A DNA stretch of 11,569 nt from CAVYYW01 sp963772845 (lineage in GTDB: Bacteria; Bacillota; Bacilli; Bacillales; Sporolactobacillaceae), in the NCBI GenBank assembly GCA_963772845.1, contig CAVYYW010000006.1, forward strand, positions 1-11,569, read 5' to 3'. The stretch's first letter is position 1. The number at the start of each line of letters is the position of its first letter. Under the pieces are notes generated by a model. The model saw only the letters and a list, made by a program, of their open reading frames with translations. It did no database searches and was not told where the DNA came from. The position numbers were made by a program, and so were the translations under genes. This document shows positions 1 to 6,187 of the stretch, in pieces.

Positions 1-26
1 GCTTTTTGGCACTTGGCGGGAATCAA

Positions 27-330
27 ACGCTCCTTTAGATTCCACTTTTTCGGGATTTGTAAATTTTTTTGTCCTCAAACGCCTCATTAGATTCCACTTT
101 TTCGGGATTTGAGGATTTTGTTGTCCCTCCAACACCTCTTTAGATTCCACTTTTTCGGGATTTGAGATTTTTTTGTCCTCAAACACCTCTTTAGATTCCA
201 CTTTTTCGGGATTTGAGGCTTTTTTGTCCTCAAACACCTCCTTGCCATACCACTATTTCAGTTTTTTACACTTTTATCTCCCCCCACACCTCTTTAAAAT
301 CTTCCGTAGGAACAGTGAACTAGGTAGTGG
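27..330. repeat. Tandem array of ~52-bp units (array 1)
   Basis: Six consecutive units can be anchored on the motif ACRCCTC/ACGCTCC, starting at 27, 79, 132, 183, 234 and 286, giving periods of 52, 53, 51, 51 and 52 bp. The first four share the core TTAGATTCCACTTTTTCGGG almost perfectly; units five and six are degenerate but keep the anchor and spacing. Two units carry TTTGAG(G) and CCTCAAA arms around an A/T-rich loop (212-218 with 228-234; 161-166 with 178-183), so a small hairpin is possible. The whole unit is repeated and there are no unique spacers, so this is not CRISPR. Read on the minus strand, the unit resembles array 2 at 4080-4339. No coding function is seen. Confidence 0.85.
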
Positions 331-414
331 TCCTATTTTTTCATCAAAATAATATTAAAATGGAATCATATTCATGAATTTTCCCGTCTTATGGCCCATT
401 GTCTTTTCAATCCA

Positions 415-444
415 AGCATAGCTGTGGTAAATAAGGTCATATTA
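415..444 (+). promoter_or_regulatory. Putative sigma-G (forespore) promoter of sspN
   Basis: AGCATA at 415-420 matches five of six bases of the sigma-G -35 consensus TGMATA. CATATTA at 438-444 is an exact match to the -10 CATNNTA. The spacer is 17 bp. The start point would fall near 451, leaving a very short leader in which the Shine-Dalgarno AAAGGAGG (451-458) lies at the 5' end. The match fits the forespore expression expected for this gene family. Confidence 0.6.
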
Positions 445-468
445 GAAAAGAAAGGAGGCTGAAAAGAA

Positions 469-612
469 ATGAGCAATCCTAAAAAACATTCCCAGGGCTT
501 TTCTCCTGAGCATGCGGGCTCACAATCAGTTGCAGCTAAAAGTAATAAAGGAAAACAAATGGCAAACAAAAGTGATGAAGAGCCAAAGTATATTCCGCCA
601 AAAGGCAAGTAG
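469..612 (+). CDS. sspN: Small acid-soluble spore protein N (SspN)
   Basis: This 47-residue, very hydrophilic protein resembles the minor small acid-soluble spore protein SspN. It has an N-terminal NPKKHSQGF segment, a P-H-G pattern near residues 13-17, and the NKGKQM motif at about 26-31, followed by a short charged tail. It is rich in Lys, Ser, Asn and Gln and has no membrane segment or cysteine. The ATG at 469 is preceded by AAAGGAGG (451-458) at 10 nt. A sigma-G-like promoter lies directly upstream, consistent with expression in the forespore. In B. subtilis sspN is followed by tlp; no tlp is seen here. The precise role of SspN in the spore core is not known. The call rests on remembered family pattern. 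Confidence 0.82.
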   Translation: MSNPKKHSQGFSPEHAGSQSVAAKSNKGKQMANKSDEEPKYIPPKGK

Positions 613-728
613 CATTTAAATTTTTTTACGAATGTTTGAAAGCGCTGTGAATGTGATGAATAAAGGTTAATATGAATATTCAGTTTTATCAGGTAAGGTT
701 CAGAGAAAAAAATATTTTTGAAAAACGG
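613..728. other. Gap between sspN and the aro leader promoter
   Basis: This AT-rich stretch has no convincing reading frame and no clear hairpin terminator behind sspN. Nothing further is recognised in it. Confidence 0.5.
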
Positions 729-758
729 TTGACTTTGATCAGAAATCCATTCTATAAT
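729..758 (+). promoter_or_regulatory. Sigma-A promoter of the aroA-hisC-tyrA T-box leader
   Basis: TTGACT (729-734) and TATAAT (753-758) are separated by 18 bp, a near-consensus vegetative promoter. Transcription would start near 765, about 30 nt before the first T-box Stem I. Confidence 0.85.
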
Positions 759-796
759 ACAAAACATTAACAATCACAAAAAATAGAACTTAACAT

Positions 797-1036
797 ACTT
801 CAAAGGCAATGAAGGGAAAACAGTAATGTCTGATCTTCCTGTTACAGAGAGCTGATGGTTGGTGCAAATCAGTACAAAGATGGGCATGAATTTACACTCC
901 CCGAGCTTCTTTTCTTAGCGGAAAAGACGGTCAGCTGGCCGTTAAACGATCAAGTGGTGGACAGGTTGCTGTTCACAAAAAGGGTGGTACCGCGAGTTAG
1001 ACTCGTCCCTGCTGGATATCCGGCAGGGATTTTTTA
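797..1036 (+). promoter_or_regulatory. T-box riboswitch 1 of 2, tyrosine specifier (UAC)
   Basis: This is a complete T-box leader that senses uncharged tRNA by codon-anticodon pairing and, through the acceptor end, stabilises an antiterminator. The conserved Stem I CAGAGAGC is at 845-852 and a GGTGCAA distal motif at 861-867. The specifier loop GAAttTAC places UAC (Tyr) at 893-895. The T-box sequence AGGGTGGTACCGCG (981-994) is exact, and a terminator follows at 1007-1036. UUU (Phe) read directly after GAA is an alternative, but alignment with the second leader on the 3' side of the specifier favours UAC in both. Tyrosine fits the downstream tyrA. Confidence 0.93.
1007..1036 (+). terminator. 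Intrinsic terminator of T-box 1
   Basis: CCCTGC and GCAGGG arms enclose TGGATATCCG, itself nearly self-complementary, forming a long GC-rich hairpin followed by ATTTTTTA. The 5' arm also lies in the TCGTCCCTGC segment expected to pair in the antiterminator. Confidence 0.92.
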
Positions 1037-1053
1037 TTTATACAAAAAAATAA

Positions 1054-1317
1054 TGAAAAGCAATGATAGGAACCGAGTAGTGTGTGATCTTACTGTTACA
1101 GAGAGCTGGCGGCCGGTGCAAGCCAGTAAGGAGATCGCCGCGAATTACAGTCCTGGAGCTTCTTTCTCGTAGTTGAGAGTAATCTTTATGAAGGGAAAGA
1201 CGGTCAGATCGGCCGTTAACCAATTGAGTGGTGGGCAGGTTGCTGTTCACAATGAGGGTGGTACCGCGAGTTATTCGTCCCTGTCGTTTAATAATAAACG
1301 CAGGGGCTGTTTTTTTA
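1054..1317 (+). promoter_or_regulatory. T-box riboswitch 2 of 2, tyrosine specifier (UAC)
   Basis: A second full T-box follows directly, with no promoter recognised between the two. The conserved CAGAGAGC (1099-1106), distal GGTGCAA (1115-1121), specifier TAC (1146-1148) in GAATTACAG, an exact AGGGTGGTACCGCG (1255-1268) and its own terminator are all present. Its Stem I top is GC-richer than in copy 1, so the two are diverged rather than a recent duplication. A transcript must pass two independent tRNA-gated terminators to reach aroA, which should sharpen the response to tyrosine shortage. Confidence 0.93.
1279..1316 (+). terminator. Intrinsic terminator of T-box 2
   Basis: CCCTG (1279-1283) pairs with CAGGG (1301-1305) and CGTTTA (1285-1290) with TAAACG (1295-1300), leaving one bulged T and a 4-nt loop. 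A T run follows at 1310-1316. Confidence 0.92.
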
Positions 1318-1359
1318 CCTATTATCACATTTAATTATTACTAAAAAGGGGGACGGTAA

Positions 1360-1410
1360 ATGAATCGGGAGGCGCTTAAACATATAAACTTTAGCGGTTT
1401 AAATCGATAA
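1360..1410 (+). CDS. Possible 16-residue leader ORF before aroA
   Basis: ATG at 1360 follows AAGGGGG (about 1346-1352) at a workable distance and opens MNREALKHINFSGLNR, ending in TAA at 1408. It lies after the second T-box terminator and 17 nt before aroA. It has no tyrosine or tryptophan run, so it is not a classical attenuator peptide. It may be chance, or a translational spacer for aroA. The only support is the Shine-Dalgarno-like sequence and its position. Confidence 0.25.
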   Translation: MNREALKHINFSGLNR

Positions 1411-1427
1411 AATAAAAGGAGGAACAG

Positions 1428-2525
1428 ATGATGACAAATGAACTGGCACAATTGAGGGACAAAATTGATGAGATTAATCTTGAAATATTGAAATTATTAA
1501 ATGAACGAGCCGAAAATGTTCAGGAAATTGGCAGGCAAAAGAAAAAACAGGGAGTTAAACGGTTTGACCCTGTGCGTGAACGACAGTCACTTGACCTGAT
1601 CATTCAACATCACAATGGACCTTTTGAAGCTTCTACCATAAAGCATGTTTTCAAGGAGATCTTCAAGGCAAGTCTTGAACTGCAGCATGATGACAGCAAG
1701 AAAGCATTGCTTGTTTCTCGTAAGGTTCAGCCGGAAAATACGATTGTCGATGTCAATGGAGAAACCTTCGGTGATGGCGAACAGCGTTTCATCATGGGGC
1801 CGTGCTCAGTTGAAAGCTACGAACAGGTAAAGGCAGTCGCTGAGGCAATGAAAAAACAAGGACTAACCGTCCTGAGAGGCGGGGCTTTTAAACCTCGAAC
1901 GTCACCCTACGATTTCCAGGGGCTTGGACTGGAGGGGCTACGGATTTTGAGGCAGGTAGCTAATGAAACAGGCATGTCCATTGTTAGTGAAATTGTTACC
2001 CCGCATGATGTGGAAACTGCCCTAGATTATGTCGACGTGATTCAGGTCGGAGCGCGTAATATGCAAAACTTTGAATTGCTTAAAACAGTGGGCAGGGTCA
2101 ATAAACCTGTATTGCTCAAACGCGGTCTCTCCGCCACGCTAGAAGAATACATTCACGCTGCTGAATACATCATCTCGCAAGGAAACGATCAGATTATTCT
2201 GTGTGAGCGCGGCATTCGGACCTACGAAAAGGCAACACGGAACACACTTGATATTTCTGCTGTGCCCATTTTGAAGAAGGAAACCCATTTACCGGTTATT
2301 GTTGATGTCACCCATTCAACTGGAAGAAGAGACTTGCTCTTACCTGCAGCGAAGGCAGCAATGGCCATTGGAGCGGACGCCATCATGGCTGAAGTTCATC
2401 CGGATCCTGCCGTCGCATTATCGGATTCAGCACAGCAGATGGACATACCGCAATTTAATGACTTTATTAAAGAATTGAAATCATTGAAAGCAAGATTAGC
2501 TCTAACTGAGCAGCCTCAGATTTAA
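1428..2525 (+). CDS. aroA: Bifunctional chorismate mutase / DAHP synthase
   Basis: This enzyme makes 3-deoxy-D-arabino-heptulosonate 7-phosphate from PEP and erythrose-4-phosphate, the first shikimate step, and carries an N-terminal chorismate mutase that also serves as the feedback-sensing domain in Bacillus relatives. Residues 1-90 are an AroQ helix bundle with R10, R27, K38 and R50 in the expected pattern. Residues about 110-355 are the DAHP synthase barrel: GPCSVES (124-130), KPRTSPY (155-161), IQVGARN (205-211), DVTHSTGRRD and AEVHPDP. Metal ligands read as C126, H296, E322 and D333. The length of 365 is normal. AAAGGAGG (1415-1422) serves either ATG 1428 or ATG 1431, so the first Met is uncertain. 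It is the first gene behind the tandem Tyr T-boxes. Confidence 0.97.
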   Translation: MMTNELAQLRDKIDEINLEILKLLNERAENVQEIGRQKKKQGVKRFDPVRERQSLDLIIQHHNGPFEASTIKHVFKEIFKASLELQHDDSKKALLVSRKVQPENTIVDVNGETFGDGEQRFIMGPCSVESYEQVKAVAEAMKKQGLTVLRGGAFKPRTSPYDFQGLGLEGLRILRQVANETGMSIVSEIVTPHDVETALDYVDVIQVGARNMQNFELLKTVGRVNKPVLLKRGLSATLEEYIHAAEYIISQGNDQIILCERGIRTYEKATRNTLDISAVPILKKETHLPVIVDVTHSTGRRDLLLPAAKAAMAIGADAIMAEVHPDPAVALSDSAQQMDIPQFNDFIKELKSLKARLALTEQPQI

Positions 2526-2545
2526 GAAAGAGGGGTTTCTGCAAA

Positions 2546-2590
2546 ATGAAGAAATGGTATGAAAGACACTTGAAAAATCGGACAAAATGA
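2546..2590 (+). CDS. Possible 14-residue ORF between aroA and hisC
   Basis: ATG at 2546, 10 nt after AAAGAGGGG (2527-2535), opens MKKWYERHLKNRTK and stops at TGA 2588. The peptide is short and basic and contains Trp and Tyr. It sits inside the aromatic operon in the 181-bp gap before hisC. A regulatory leader peptide is possible, but no convincing attenuator hairpin follows; a second tiny frame at 2638-2664 is weaker. It may be chance. Confidence 0.25.
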   Translation: MKKWYERHLKNRTK

Positions 2591-2706
2591 AAATATTAGA
2601 CGAATGCGGGAATAGCGATTCAGGCTCGGGGGTCGCAATGGAAAGCAAGCAATCATCCCTATAGTTACAAACGTACCCCTAAGAAAAATTGAAGGAGGAG
2701 ATCACG

Positions 2707-3810
2707 ATGAAGTGGAAAAATCAAATTAATGATCTGCAAGCATTCCAGCCTGGACAATCAATCGAAGACGTGAAGAACACATTTCAGCTTGAGTCAGTGG
2801 TCAAGTTGTCAACAAATGAAAATCCGTACGGCTGTTCCGAGAAAGTTATGTCTGCGGTAAAGGAATGCCCAGCCGCTTTTAGTGATTATCCTGATGGGTA
2901 TGCTTCTGGATTGAGAAAAGCTGTAGCGGAAATGCATGGCGTAAACCCGTCTCAGTTAATTTTTGCAAATGGTCTGGATGAACTGATTCAACTCATCTCA
3001 AGGGCCTTGCTTGAGCCGGGAAAAAACACCGTGATGGCAACGCCGACATTTCCAGAGTATAAACTTAATGCAGTTATTGAAGGGGCAGAAGTACGGGAGA
3101 TTAGTTTGCTGGATGGGGCACATGATCTTGATCGCATGAAGGATGCAATAGATGAAGCGACTGCTGCCGTATGGCTGTGCAGTCCGAATAACCCAACTGG
3201 AATTTATATTCCAGAGAAAGACCTTATATCATTTTTAAAAAGCGTGCCAGAGGACGTTCTCATCGTTCTGGATGAAGCTTACGTTGAATATGCTGAAAAT
3301 CCTTATCATTCATTGGCTTTTTTAGAGGAATTTACAAATGTCATTATTATGAGAACTTTTTCTAAAATATATGGACTCGCTGGTTTCAGGGTCGGATATG
3401 GCATTTCATCGGAAGCTGTGATTCAGAGACTTGAACCGGCACGACCGCCGTTTAATACAAATCTATTGGGGCAGATTGCGGCAAAAGAGGCTCTCAGCGA
3501 TCAGGCATTCATCGCAGACTGCAAGCGGAAAAACAGCCTGGAAAAAGAGAAATATTATAATTTTTGCCATGAAAATGCTTTGTCCTTTTACCCAACAGAG
3601 GGAAACTTCATTCTCATGGATGTCAAACACGATGGAGATAAAGTCTCAGCCTTTTTATTATCAAAAGGCGTCATCATTAGATCCTGCAAAGCGATGGGAT
3701 TTCCTACCTGCCTAAGGGTGACGATCGGGAAGAAAGAGCAGAATGAGCAGGTAAGGTCCTCCCTATTAGCCTTTTTAAACAGTGAATCAGCATTAACACA
3801 GCACGTATAG
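2707..3810 (+). CDS. hisC: Histidinol-phosphate / aromatic aminotransferase (HisC family)
   Basis: This is a fold-type I PLP aminotransferase of the HisC family. It is known to act in histidine synthesis and, in Bacillus, also to transaminate 4-hydroxyphenylpyruvate and phenylpyruvate to Tyr and Phe. Its place between aroA and tyrA implies the aromatic role here. Numbered from the ATG start: STNENPYG near residue 35-42, SPNNPTG with N162, LDEAYVEY with D189 and Y192, SKIYGLAGFRVGY with PLP lysine K220, and LRVTIG near the C-terminus. The length of 367 is typical. The ATG at 2707 is chosen because AAGGAGG (2692-2698) lies 8 nt upstream; an in-frame TTG at 2689 overlaps that site and is unlikely. 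A histidine-pathway role elsewhere in the genome cannot be excluded. Confidence 0.93.
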   Translation: MKWKNQINDLQAFQPGQSIEDVKNTFQLESVVKLSTNENPYGCSEKVMSAVKECPAAFSDYPDGYASGLRKAVAEMHGVNPSQLIFANGLDELIQLISRALLEPGKNTVMATPTFPEYKLNAVIEGAEVREISLLDGAHDLDRMKDAIDEATAAVWLCSPNNPTGIYIPEKDLISFLKSVPEDVLIVLDEAYVEYAENPYHSLAFLEEFTNVIIMRTFSKIYGLAGFRVGYGISSEAVIQRLEPARPPFNTNLLGQIAAKEALSDQAFIADCKRKNSLEKEKYYNFCHENALSFYPTEGNFILMDVKHDGDKVSAFLLSKGVIIRSCKAMGFPTCLRVTIGKKEQNEQVRSSLLAFLNSESALTQHV

Positions 3811-3839
3811 AAGGATGCCACTGAAATTTGCCCTTTGGC

Positions 3840-3975
3840 CGAGCTTTGGAAAGTTCTCGCTTGCCGCGGGCGGACCGCGAGCCTCCTCGCGCTTTAGCAA
3901 ATTTTGCGCTGTGTGGTCTCGCTTGGTCACGCTGATTCCGCAGGCGTCTCGAACGTTCCGGGCAGCTCGGTCCTT
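3840..3975 (+). repeat. GC-rich dispersed intergenic element, copy 1
   Basis: This stretch is clearly more GC-rich than its surroundings and contains CTCGCTTGCCGCGGGC (3856-3871) and GCTGATTCCGCAGG (3931-3944). Copy 2 at 9080-9275 has the same two blocks in the same orientation at nearly the same spacing (75 versus 76 nt). The pattern matches a family of GC-rich intergenic repeats that I remember from many Bacillus genomes. It has no reading frame of its own and lies directly behind hisC. Confidence 0.7.
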
Positions 3976-4079
3976 AGTGACAAAGCAACTTTGATCTTTG
4001 TACAACCTTGGTGACTTCATGGCGTTCTTGCGCCAAACTGTTTTGGCCAACTCTCCAACATCATAAGAAGAAAACGGCC

Positions 4080-4339
4080 ATGAAGGACAAAACGTGGCCA
4101 AAAAGCGAGTGGAATGTCCTTCATAAGAGTGATGAAGGACAAAACGTGGCCAAAAAGCGGGTGAACTGTCCTTCATAAGGGTGATGAAGGACAAAACGGG
4201 GTCGAAAAGCAGGAGAAAGGGCGTTCATAAGGTCGATGAAAGACAAAACGGGGTCGAAAAGCAGGAGAAAGGGCGTTCATTTGGAAGATAATAGATAAAA
4301 GGCGGCCAAAAGTCCACAGAAATGTCTTTTATAATAATC
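4080..4339 (+). repeat. Five-unit 52-bp tandem repeat with hairpin arms (array 2)
   Basis: Units begin at 4080, 4132, 4184, 4236 and 4288, exactly 52 bp apart. Units 1 and 2 carry ATGAAGGAC and GTCCTTCAT arms 36 nt apart (4080-4088 with 4116-4124; 4132-4140 with 4168-4176). Units 3 and 4 keep most of the pairing. Unit 5 has ATAATAGAT (4288-4296) facing GTCTTTTAT (4324-4332), in which two G-C pairs are replaced by A-T pairs on both arms. Internal blocks GGACAAAAC, GGCCAAAAAG and GTGGAAT resemble array 1 read on the minus strand. It lies inside the hisC-tyrA gap and so is probably transcribed with the operon. Confidence 0.88.
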
Positions 4340-4473
4340 GATCGGAATAACGGGTGGCCGAGATCTCAGCAACTGTGGGTTTGATGTTCTTCCGTGACAA
4401 GCAAGCGGATTCTGCACTTTCAATTCGAATACTTTTTCAGTGGCAACTATAGAAACAGAGAGGGTCTTCTCAT
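4340..4473. other. Gap before tyrA
   Basis: No convincing promoter or frame is seen between array 2 and the tyrA ribosome binding site GAGAGGG (4458-4464). tyrA may depend on read-through from hisC or on a promoter I cannot recognise. Confidence 0.4.
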
Positions 4474-5577
4474 ATGGATGGAAATATATTTATTGCAGGG
4501 CTTGGGTTAATTGGCGGATCATTAGCATTAAGTATAAAAAAACAGCATTCAGGGGCAGTGATTTACGGATATGATGTCAATCAGAGTGAAACGGAAAAAG
4601 CAATGACGCTTGGCATCATAGATAAGAAAGCAGAGTCGATTTCTCTTGGAGCGGAAATAGCGGACCTGATCATTCTGGCAACGCCAGTTATGGAGACCAA
4701 AAAATTATTGGAGACATTGTCGGCAGCACGATTGAAGAAAAATGTTATTATCACAGATACGGGTAGCACAAAAGGTGAAATTATGCCATTCGCTGACTCG
4801 CTGCTCAAAGGGAAAGCAACCTTCATCGGCGGGCACCCTATGGCAGGTTCACACAAAACGGGGGCAGCCAATGCAAGCGCTCATTTATTTGAAAATGCTT
4901 TCTACATTCTCACGCCCTCTGAATCGGTTTTGCCAAAAGAAAGTGATTTATTAAAGCAATGGTTAGAAGGAACGAAGGCTCATTTTCTTGAAATCGATGG
5001 GGAGGAGCATGATCAGCTTACAGCAGTAATCAGCCATTTCCCTCATATTATTGCAGCAGCACTCGTGACACAGGCCAAAAAATCTGCTGAAAAAAATCCG
5101 CTTGTCAGTATGCTTGCTGCAGGCGGATTCCGTGACATCACGCGTATTGCTTCAAGCAATCCTGAGATGTGGAAGGATATTGTTAAACAAAACCGCTCAA
5201 ATATCCTTGATCTGTTAGACGACTGGGTCGAGGAATTGCAGGGCACCCGCAGCCTCATTAATAAAGGTGATGAAAACGAACTCCTTGGGTTCTTTGAAGA
5301 GGCTAAAACATATCGTGATTCTCTCCCTATCCGGACACAAGGCGCCATTCCTTCTTATTATGATCTACATGTCGACATGGAAGACACGACAGGGGCAATC
5401 GCCAGGATTGCCGCTACCTTGGCAGCACATCAGATCAGCATTGCTAACCTCCAGATCATTGAATCCAGAGAAGGACTGCCTGGCGTATTAAGAATAAGCT
5501 TTAAAAAAGAAGACGACCGCTCTTTCGCAGAGCAACTGCTTCAGGAAAATAAATACCAAACCTTTGAAATAGCGTAA
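4474..5577 (+). CDS. tyrA: Prephenate dehydrogenase with C-terminal ACT domain
   Basis: TyrA oxidatively decarboxylates prephenate to 4-hydroxyphenylpyruvate with NAD+, the committed step to tyrosine. The Rossmann motif GLGLIGGS is at 9-16, followed by TDTGSTKG (94-101), the conserved GGHPMAGS (119-126, H121), SHFPH (187-191) and GGFRD (217-221). Residues about 295-367 form an ACT domain (YYDLHVDMEDTTGAIARI), the usual site of tyrosine feedback in Bacillus TyrA. The length of 367 is typical. The ATG at 4474 follows GAGAGGG at 9 nt. It is the last gene of the cluster, set 663 bp behind hisC by two repeat elements, and is closed by an intrinsic terminator. Confidence 0.96.
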   Translation: MDGNIFIAGLGLIGGSLALSIKKQHSGAVIYGYDVNQSETEKAMTLGIIDKKAESISLGAEIADLIILATPVMETKKLLETLSAARLKKNVIITDTGSTKGEIMPFADSLLKGKATFIGGHPMAGSHKTGAANASAHLFENAFYILTPSESVLPKESDLLKQWLEGTKAHFLEIDGEEHDQLTAVISHFPHIIAAALVTQAKKSAEKNPLVSMLAAGGFRDITRIASSNPEMWKDIVKQNRSNILDLLDDWVEELQGTRSLINKGDENELLGFFEEAKTYRDSLPIRTQGAIPSYYDLHVDMEDTTGAIARIAATLAAHQISIANLQIIESREGLPGVLRISFKKEDDRSFAEQLLQENKYQTFEIA

Positions 5578-5603
5578 AGCCCTTTTGAAGAAGGGGCTTT
5601 TTC
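5576..5603 (+). terminator. Intrinsic terminator after tyrA
   Basis: AAAGCCCTT pairs with AAGGGGCTTT, including a T-G wobble, and is followed by TTTTT. The hairpin overlaps the tyrA stop codon and ends the aroA-hisC-tyrA unit. Confidence 0.85.
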
Positions 5604-5765
5604 ATTGGCGTTTTGCAGATGAAGTGATAAACGTCTACGAGCTTTTTATGTTTTTCGCTGGTGAAAGTGTGTAAGCCAACAAGCAGATCTACTATTTGGA
5701 AAGTGGGGCATTGTTCAGGTAATGTAAAATTTAGGTTTTCATAAGGTATATTAAGTGTTTTTAAA
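5604..5765 (-). other. Coding-like remnant, unrecognised
   Basis: On the minus strand this stretch stays open and reads as plausible protein (for example LPEQCPTFQIVDLLVG and KLVDVYHFICKTP). It has no start codon or ribosome binding site of its own, and the frame runs into the antisense of tyrA. It lies just behind the broken coiled-coil gene. It may be the tail of a decayed gene or chance; no family is recognised. Confidence 0.2.
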
Positions 5766-6068
5766 CTATCTTTCCCGAATTTCCCTAAGCTTGCGCTCGT
5801 GCTGAACATTTTTACTTGAGAGGTAGTCTACTGTTTCTTGAGTTTCAGCCATGTCAACTCGCAGTCCATCTATTTTTTTCTCAACCCGATCAAACCGTTT
5901 ATCTATTTGCTCAAACCGTGATCTATTTGCTCAAACATGATCTACTTGCTCAAATCGTTCATCCATTCGATTTTCTAGATCGTGTTTCATGTCATCAAGC
6001 TTTTGATTCATAGTTTTCGAGTATAGCTGCAATGCTTTTAAAATCTCCTGTACGCCTGACTGTTCCAT
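5766..6068 (-). pseudogene. Broken coiled-coil protein gene with slipped heptad repeats
   Basis: The minus-strand frame starts at ATG 6068, with AAAGAGGTGAT upstream, and would encode 100 codons to TAG at 5768-5766, but codon 46 is TGA (5933-5931). The product resembles small Bacillus coiled-coil proteins of unknown function. It has charged heptads (RFEQVDH, RFEQIDKRFDRVEKKIDGLR), then MAETQETVDYLSS and a basic end. The stop lies where a 21-bp heptad-encoding unit (TTTGAGCAAATAGAT) is repeated three times. The two junctions lose 3 nt in total against the 21-nt periodicity, so the middle copy is out of frame and the downstream part returns to frame. Only a 45-residue peptide could be made. The promoter and ribosome binding site still look intact, suggesting recent decay. 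Confidence 0.8.
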
Positions 6069-6089
6069 CTTTATCACCTCTTTTTAGAA

Positions 6090-6118
6090 ATTATAATATG
6101 ACTTTTGAGCAGTGTAAA
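6090..6118 (-). promoter_or_regulatory. Sigma-A promoter of the broken coiled-coil gene
   Basis: On the minus strand, TTTACA (6118-6113) and TATAAT (6095-6090) are 17 bp apart, a near-consensus vegetative promoter about 20 bp before the start codon. Confidence 0.7.
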
Positions 6119-6146
6119 GAAAGTAAAATGCTTCGAATTTTTGCAT

Positions 6147-6176
6147 TAAAAAAACCCCTTCAAAAAGAAGAGGTTT
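6147..6176 (-). terminator. Intrinsic terminator after the carbonic-anhydrase-like gene
   Basis: On the minus strand, AAACCTCTTC and GAAGGGGTTT (one G-U pair) enclose a T-rich loop and are followed by a T run. It lies about 12 bp behind the stop codon of the gene at 6188-6574. Confidence 0.85.
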
Positions 6177-6187
6177 AAGTGTTTCAC

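Noticed and set aside
27..330. CRISPR array
   Set aside because: The entire ~52-bp unit is repeated with scattered changes; there are no unique spacers between constant repeats and no cas genes nearby. The same holds for the array at 4080-4339.
372..773. Minus-strand reading frame of 133 codons
   Set aside because: It lies opposite sspN and the aro leader promoter, has no ribosome binding site, and reads as low-complexity sequence from AT-rich DNA.
890..895. Phenylalanine (UUU) specifier in the first aromatic T-box
   Set aside because: Aligning the 3' flank of the specifier with the second leader gives UAC in both; UUU is possible only in the first and leaves UUA (Leu) in the second.
855..1172. 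Plus-strand frame of 105 codons
   Set aside because: It runs through the first T-box, its terminator and into the second T-box; structured RNA explains the sequence.
2689..2706. TTG start for hisC at 2689
   Set aside because: The codon overlaps the AAGGAGG site that serves ATG 2707.
3793..4194. Minus-strand frame of 133 codons with a repeated peptide
   Set aside because: The peptide repeat is only the translation of the 52-bp DNA array, and the rest lies in the GC-rich dispersed element.
5501..5809. Minus-strand frame of 102 codons
   Set aside because: It starts inside the broken coiled-coil gene in another frame and ends antisense to tyrA, with no ribosome binding site. Only the middle part is kept, as a low-confidence remnant.
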